This document shows positions 57,708 through 64,000 of a DNA stretch of 64,000 nt, piece after piece. The notes beneath the pieces are model-generated. The model worked only from the letters and a program-made list of their open reading frames with translations. It did not search any database and had not been told where the DNA came from. This DNA is from Benincasa hispida. Taxonomy: Eukaryota > Streptophyta > Magnoliopsida > Cucurbitales > Cucurbitaceae. The stretch lies in assembly GCF_009727055.1 (NCBI RefSeq), contig NC_052349.1, positions 46,816,276 to 46,880,275 of the forward strand, written 5' to 3'. Each line of letters begins with the position of its first letter. Position 1 is the first letter of the stretch. The position numbers and the translations under genes are program-made.

Positions 57708-59028
57708 TGATCAAAAGAAAATTTGTATATACTAGACTACTCCTATTACTACTGAAACATAGCAAAAGTGGTAAGTCCGAGTTGATCCACAGGGAAGCGC
57801 GATTTGTTTCGTTAAGTTAATTTCCTAACTAGAGCGATGAATAGGGGTTTTGGTGTGAAATAGATAAATAAGTGAAATTGAAAATAAAAGAGGTAAATAT
57901 AATCTAGAATAGGAGTCTATCTAATTTTAGAGCAATATGGAGTTTTCTATACAATTTCTTTCATTAGGCATCAATTAATTATACTGAATTTGTCAACCCC
58001 TCAACCTATTAGAAAATCTAATAGGCCAATCAGCCAAATTCGATATTAAACAAAATTAGCCCTGATTCAATTTACAACTCTTCCTTCTTAGCGACATACA
58101 AGTTAAAATTGAATTGCATTACGAAAGGGTTCAATTGTTGAGACATACTATAAGTCGGAAAGGCCATATCTTATAGCATGATTTATTTGATAAATATTAT
58201 ATTAGGGCATATATGCATTTAGTCAGAAAAAGTCTAGATTTTACACATGCGATCCTAATATGCACAACTAAATAAATCAATATATGCATAGGCTATGACG
58301 ATTTTGCAAACAAGAATTTCAATAAACTAATTTGTCAGATCAATTTACAAAAATTCCATTAAGATTCAATCAAATCATCCAAAAGAGTTCACAAAAATTC
58401 AGTTAAATTAACTAGAAATCCTTCAAGAAATTAAACATAGGGTTCTTGCTCAAAGAAATTAGATAGGAGTTACCTTTTAATTCATAAAAAAAATCTGAGA
58501 TACACATCCAATCCATTGATTACAACCCAAAAAAAAAAAATAATAACCTAAAGATACTAAAATCTTAAGGGAAAGGAAGAAGATTGAAGTTTAACTTTGG
58601 CCTCCATCAATTCAACCCACAAAAGTTAGCATATTTTGACCTAAAGACGAAGAGAGGTATTTATAGAAAGTATCGCAGCGTCACAACGCTGGAAAAAGTG
58701 TTGCAAAGCTGGCGTTGTGCAAACTTTGAAGTGTTACAATGTTGTAAGTAACATTGCAATGCTGCACATTCTGTCTTATAGCGTCAGGCGAGCATCAGGC
58801 TAGCGTTACAAGCCTGTGACAGTGGCAATTTCATAGTTTTTGCTCTTTTGAAGCCCATATGCTTAAATCAACTCCAAATTGCTTCAAATTAAGCCCGTTC
58901 TTCACCAAATGATTAATTCTACCTCTTGATTGCTTGATACCTACAAAATAACACAATAAATACATAAAATCCAACAAAGAGCTTAAATTAAGTTAGGAAA
59001 TATAACTCTTTTTGAGAGTTATAAAACA
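57708..59028 (-). mobile_element. 3' LTR of a minus-strand gypsy (Athila/Tat-like) element
   Basis: 1321 bp. Left end TGATCAAAAG, right end TTATAAAACA followed by CCCCCAGCTTA, whose complement TAAGCTGGGGG is a polypurine tract. Contains TCCACAGGGAAGCGC (a phrase I associate with plant gypsy LTRs) and a run of GCGTCACAACGCTGG-like words at 58675-58830. On the minus strand a TATA-type TATAAATACC lies near 58660. Confidence 0.65.
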
Positions 59029-59327
59029 CCCCCAGCTTAACTCTTGCTCGTCCCGAGCAAGGTAGAAGCACACAATAAAATAGAATATAAAATAATTAAA
59101 GATATGTTAGCTTAATTCGCAAAGTTGTTACTCCAGTCTCAACAGTCAATTTGAATGAAATTTGTAATCAAGAACAAAATTCAATTATGATCAATCAATG
59201 AAGCATAGTTTTAAGAATGGTTCTTAATCTATTCATGCATGAGTAAGCCTAGAGTCCTACTAGTTAAGTTGCACGGCCAAGAAAAGTTGTATAAGGTCCT
59301 CATCCCATTTTCTCCCTACTCTAATTC

Positions 59328-59408
59328 GGTTATCAACCTCGGACATATCATACTTTTTAATTTGGTTATCAACCTCGGACATATCAAAAAAAAAAAAAAA
59401 AAAAAAAA
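59328..59408. repeat. 36-bp-period tandem pair ending in poly-A
   Basis: GGTTATCAACCTCGGACATA begins at 59328 and again at 59364; the second copy runs into 23 A residues (59386-59408). Confidence 0.85.
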
Positions 59409-60040
59409 GGCAACACTAAGAAAAAGGTGCCCAAACACACACACACAAAACATAAAAGGCATTTAGTTTACCTAGAGGCTAACTTTAACACCTAATCGCC
59501 AGAAACCTATCCACTCTTTTCTCGTGAGGCCCTAACTAGACACAGCGGAGGTAACTCTTTTCACCTCATCCATGCACACATACATTATTTTTTTTCAGGC
59601 ACCAGCTTATGCCTTTTTTTTATGCACTTTTTTTTTAGAATTGCAATTAATTTTTTTTTTTTCTTTTTCTTTTCTTTTTTAGTTCACAGTAGGCCCTATT
59701 TTATTCACTTTATCTAGTTTTTCTCTAAAACAAGTGTGATTACTCCTAAGTCAAAGGTGGACCATTCAGGGTGACAATAGAAGTATAATCCAGATAACCC
59801 AATTCTAAGCATGCAAGACTTTAATTTCGCAAAGCAATACTTAAAGATGCATGAGAGATAAGAAAAAAAAACTTAAACTGGGCTAAAATCATGACCATGC
59901 TTTCCTAAGGTTCTTTCATTCAAATTTTATTACAAGAAGAGTGCATCATAAACTATCAAGATAACAACAGAGCAAACATGCTAACAAGGCAATTAAAGCA
60001 CACAGCATTGTCCGAGCTCAATGATCAAGGACCCCAAGCT

Positions 60041-60082
60041 AATATATATATTATATATATATATATATATAATATATATAAA
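60041..60082. repeat. AT microsatellite
   Basis: Alternating TA run broken by two ATTA/ATAATA interruptions; strongly self-complementary. No associated gene. Confidence 0.9.
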
Positions 60083-61082
60083 ACCAACGGTACCCCACCC
60101 TCCACTTTAAAATGATACATTGTCCTCAATGTATCTCAAGTAAAGCTCAAAAAAGAAAAAGTTCAAAGGAACAAAAAACCTCCCCTGAAAATATGGTCAC
60201 GCACGAGATGGTGGTGGTAATAGGCTCGCCACTCAAATAGATGCTTCTCTCCTCTAGGTCATCCCTACAAAACAAAAACAAAAAGAAGGCTAATCTAGAA
60301 AACAAATAAAGAAAGCAGTAAATTTTTATCACCTGTCTCCCTCTAGGAAGGGTAAATTTTTAACATCAATTGCTTGACGTGACCTGTCCCTTATCAAGGC
60401 AAAAAGAAATTCTTGTATTTCTCCGATCTCTTCTTGGATGAGTCAACATAGCCCGGTAAGGCTATAAGGCTCTTCATCTTTTAAAGAGAACCAGATAGGT
60501 CAAATTTTGGATTTTTAATTTTGTTTGGAAAAAAAAAAAGAAAAAGAAGAATTAAAAAACTCAAGGACTGACTCAACTAAAAGTAAAGACTTTGACTCAA
60601 CTAACTCTTGAAAACAAGAAGAACAAAACTAAAAAATACACGATATACCAAATGGTAGAACAGGGCGAGGTTTTTCAACTTCTAACACTATCACTTGGAA
60701 ATCGATGGGTTTAGGCTCAAATTCTACATAGTCCTCACAAACTGATTCTAAACATGCATGCTATCCTCCAACTCATCCTCAATGTCGACGTAGATGTCAT
60801 AAGATGTGTGTAACAGGGGTTTCCATCCTCTCTCAACTGAATCAGAAGATTGAGTGACTGAGTCTCTCAAACTCTGAAGATCAGTTCCAACCTCAGTCTG
60901 AAGACTAAAGCTCTCCTTGAGGTCGCGAATCTCCTACTCAAAAACAATATTGTTAATAACAAGTTGTCTAATCACATCTTCTAATGACATACCTGAGTCA
61001 GTAGTGTGAGCATGCATCGTCACATCAGATGTGACAGGGTGTGAATCATAGTGGAACTAGTCCCATCCTAGGTTTCCATAGT

Positions 61083-62950
61083 TGATAACTTGTAGAAATA
61101 CAAGTTATTTATGCTGTTTTATTTAGATTGTGCAGCAAAAAGAAGGAAAAATTGCATCGACAATATAGAAATTGGCTTAGAAATATAAAAATTATAAAGT
61201 GTCGTGAACACACCCACTAACCCCATTGCGATGGCAAAATGGAATGTCCAATCTTTGTTTTGTAGGAAATAGGTCACCGAATGCAATAATTTCTTAAGGA
61301 CAAAATGAACAACGCATCCACACAGCATGCGGCAATCGATCAAGAACGAAAAGATCAACGCAATTGCAACGCATGAAATGATCGATCATGGATTCAAGCA
61401 ATCAACGCATTTCCACCGCATGCGGCAATCAACAAGAGATCAAAACAACTATGCTGCATGCGGCGATTGATCGAATATGTGAAGAGCAACACATTTGCAG
61501 GAGATTCTGACAAGTGTACAGCGTTTCTATTGTACGATTCTCACAAATTGATCGTACAGCAGAGCGGGCATTTGCATTACGCCATGGCAGGAATTATCAG
61601 ATTTACAAAGTGGGACCACCAATACAAGAGCCAAGGTATATAAATAGCTTCCTTGAATTTAATGTAAAGGAAGCTAGTCTGAAGAGACAATACAGAGAAA
61701 ATCTGGGAGAACGACGAGACAAGGCTGAAAAGTAAGTCTCCCAGCAAGAAATTCTTTCCATTCCCGAAGAAGAAGCTCTGTGCAAGAGGTCACTTCTACT
61801 GGGAAAGCAAGCCTGAGAAGGAAGCTTTCCACTCCATCTCATCCACACGCCGGCAAGCACAACGTCTCCGATCGGGATCTGTGTCAAGACATTGACACTC
61901 TTTCCATATTTGTTTCTATTCTTTCATTCATCTACTGTGTTCATCTTTCTTTAATCTTTTCACGATCTGTATTAAACGCTTATTTTTAGATTAAATGTCA
62001 TTATCATAATCATTATCATCTCTCTGTTCTTTTCCATACATTCATCATCCATTTTCTCCATCATGTGTCACTAATCCCGTGGGTAAAGGGGAAGGATTAA
62101 CCGAGTGAGTTAACCCTTGTTAAGGAAATCAGCTGAGTTTAGCCAAAGCATGCTCAACGAAATCTTCACCTATAAGAGCAGAAGTGAAGATGTTATTCCA
62201 CCTATCGAGAGAAGGTTAGAAGAATGTGTTAACTAAAGCGAGAAGTATTTCCAGAGATGGAAATAACCTTGCGTTCATCATGTTCATCCCTGTTTCACCA
62301 TAGACATATGAAATGCGGCCGATCACTGAAAGGTGTAAGCCAAGGAAAGTGGAACCTTAGTTGCATCCTCAACAAGATTGATAAACTTGCGATGTCCTTT
62401 CCTTCAACCCATTATCTTTCTGATTCATTCACAGGACTTGCCACCACATTCACTAGATCATCTTGCACAACTTCACAGCCAGTCCTCAACCTGTACCATT
62501 AATAATTTAGACATTTATTTTATCATCGCAATTTACTTTAACGCATTTTATTTACAACGCAATTTACTTTTCATCGCAATTTACATTTCTGTCTAACAAA
62601 TTCTTTATTCTTTATGATAAACCGGTCGCATTTACCACATTAGTATCGCATTAACAACAACAATCCCCGTGTTCGACCTTAAGTCAATCTGAGAAACTTG
62701 CATTGGAATTATACTTGATTCCAATGTAAGAAAACTTGTGACACGCACTACATCATCGCATACTACGAAGCATATCATCATCAACGCATATATTTAGAAC
62801 GTAGTATCGCGTAATAATATCTTTATCGTAAAGCACTTGAGCGCATAGAGCCATCAACATTCATTCATTCATTTTTATATTCAACATGTATTTGGCAATA
62901 AGATATAACATTACAATATAGATAAAGATTACAATTTATTATTACAAGTT
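61083..62950 (+). mobile_element. 5' LTR of plus Athila reaching the window end
   Basis: Starts TGATAACTTGTAGAAATAC. A TATA box (TATATAAATAG) lies near 61636. It contains the conserved CCCCGTGTTCGACC phrase near 62670. It matches the nested solo LTR 10906-12723 in opposite orientation. The end is not sharp: the expected terminal ATCA is lost just before the PBS, so about 1.87 kb is an estimate. Short ORFs (61458-62596) are incidental. Confidence 0.8.
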
Positions 62951-62952
62951 TT

Positions 62953-62969
62953 TGGTGCCGTTGTCGGGG
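62953..62969 (+). other. Athila PBS, tRNA-Asp type
   Basis: TGGTGCCGTTGTCGGGG differs from TGGCGCCGTTGCCGGGG by two C-to-T changes, both in CpG or CpC context, and is otherwise intact. Confidence 0.85.
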
Positions 62970-63065
62970 ATTGGTAACGTTTAGTTTTGAATATCTTTTG
63001 TGGTATTTTGCATGACAGATCTCTGCTATACTGTCTATTTATCGCGGAAAGCAGGCTGACGGTTT

Positions 63066-64000
63066 ATGAGTACTGGGATTGATCCAGAATTCGAAGCCGA
63101 CCCAGAGATCGAGCGTACTTTTCATGCACAAGCACGCCAGAACCGAATTAGGCGAAGAAGGAACATGGTGAATAATAATGAGAGGCCCGATGGGAATCAA
63201 GGGGTTAATCAACCAGCGCAAGATCCAATTTTTCTTACTGCCGACCGCAATATCTCGATGAGGAACTATGCGGCGCCGAACTTATATGACTTCTCGCCCA
63301 GAATTTCAAGACCCACGGTTGAAGAGAATGCACGTTTTGAAATAAAGCTGGTCATGCTTCAAATGATTCAAAATGCGGGACAATTTGGAGGTATGCAAGG
63401 TGAAGACCCGCACACACATTTGACCAACTTCGTGGAAATGTGCAACACTTTCTCCATTCCCGGCGTGACTCTTGAGGGAATTAGATTATACCTCTTCCAG
63501 TACACACTGAGGGATGAGGCGAAGAGGTGGGCTCATTCTTTGGAGCCAAATGAAACTACTTCATGGGACAAGTTGGTAGAGCGATTCATGAAGAAATTCT
63601 TCCCGCCAGCTGTCAACGCAAGAAGACGGAGGGGTGTGTTGAATTTTGAGCAGATTGAAAACGAGACTCTGAGCATTGGGTGTGATTCAGAAGATTAGTG
63701 AAGAACTGTCCGCTCATCGGGATTCCCGATTGCGTTCTGATGGAAATCTTTTACAACAGCCTGATAGATCAACGTAAGCTATTGTTGATGCCTCCAGAGC
63801 AGGAGGATTTATGGACAAAACCTACACTAAAGCCAAGGTCATCTTGGATCGCATTTCGTGAAACACAGATGACTGGGTAGACAACGGGTACGGGGGAAGA
63901 GGCCCAAAGAGAAGAAGAACAGAAAATGTCATTGTACCAACAGATACAATGACAACATTGGCCGCACACATGGCCGTAGTGACCTCTCTTCTCCAGACGA
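63066..64000 (+). pseudogene. Athila gag, nearly intact capsid
   Basis: An open 210-codon segment (63066-63698) starting MSTGIDPEFEADPEIERTFH. It holds YAAPNLYDFSPRISRPTVEE, MIQNAGQFGGMQGEDPHTHL, CNTFSIPGVTLEGIRLYLFQ, KRWAHSLEPNETTSWDKLVE, RFMKKFFPPAVNARRRR. A frameshift near 63670 and a TGA inside the WVxFRRLVKNC region (probably from CGA) break it. The gag reading then continues in other frames (CPLIGIPDCVLMEIFYNSL, then AGGFMDKTYTKAKVILDRIS) to the window edge. It is the best-preserved gag N terminus here and the only capsid with the full GGMQGEDPH region open. Confidence 0.85.

Larger units (their letters stand above)
59029..61082 (-). pseudogene. Degraded internal region of the 57708 gypsy element
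   Basis: At 60750-61080 the minus strand still reads MSLEDVIRQLVINNIVFE and LQTEVGTDLQSLRDSVTQSS, like the gag linker of Athila/Tat elements, then DIYVDIEDELEDS and, across a stop, FEPKPIDFQVIVLEVEKPRP, which normally comes before the RT. Nothing of RT, RNase H or integrase follows. The rest (59029-60600) is non-coding, with a 36-bp-period tandem pair at 59328-59386, a run of 23 A, and AT repeats. Cut on the right by Athila at 61083. Confidence 0.55.

Noticed and set aside
61119..62596. Several 60-94 codon ORFs on both strands as a small gene cluster
   Set aside because: All lie within an Athila LTR that recurs at 10906-12723 with different ORFs open.

Overview
The window is plant nuclear DNA, very probably from a cucurbit. 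That family-level guess rests on remembered similarity of the gag, DUF7745 and LTR sequences to cucurbit repeats and has not been searched. It is a nested, decaying LTR-retrotransposon cluster of the kind found in pericentromeric or other gene-poor heterochromatin. I find no convincing host gene, tRNA, rRNA or CRISPR array. Every recognisable coding stretch is retrotransposon gag or pol, and nearly all are broken by stops, frameshifts and deletions.

Layout. (1) 1-15285, minus strand: 5' half of a Tat/Ogre-like Ty3/gypsy element. It has a protease and gag (1-2640), an extra upstream DUF7745/coiled-coil ORF (2640-5068), a leader with a direct repeat, a tRNA-Arg-type PBS (5773-5790) and a long 5' LTR (5794-15285). 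That LTR is split by a gutted chromovirus-like element (7652-14257), whose own LTR holds an Athila solo LTR (10265-13713), which in turn holds a second Athila solo LTR (10906-12723). (2) 15286-27708: a scrap of copia LTR, then a minus-strand chromovirus (Del/Tekay type) pol cut in two (15375-16046 and 27421-27708) by two Athila elements in opposite orientation (16047-20459 minus; 20460-27420 plus). (3) 27709-57570: three minus-strand Ty1/copia units, A, B and C. A and B share one LTR. Inserted into them are two copia-type solo LTRs (30311-32212, 36848-38768), one Athila solo LTR (40000-42100), a hAT-like MITE (53689-53970), a polypyrimidine tract and an array of self-complementary GATAG repeats. 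(4) 57708-61082: LTR plus degraded internal region of another minus-strand gypsy element. (5) 61083 to the end: 5' LTR, PBS and gag of a plus-strand Athila that runs out of the window.

Insertion order can be read from target-site duplications (TSDs). Perfect 5-bp TSDs flank the solo LTRs at 36848-38768 (TAATG) and 40000-42100 (GTTAC), and a perfect 8-bp TSD flanks the MITE (CTAGGTGG). Four-of-five TSDs flank the LTRs at 10265, 10906 and 30311 and the element at 7652. The Athila family appears at least six times in 64 kb. No undescribed functional system is evident. The least explained parts are the GATAG foldback array, the minisatellite in a copia leader and the DUF7745 ORF carried by a gypsy element.
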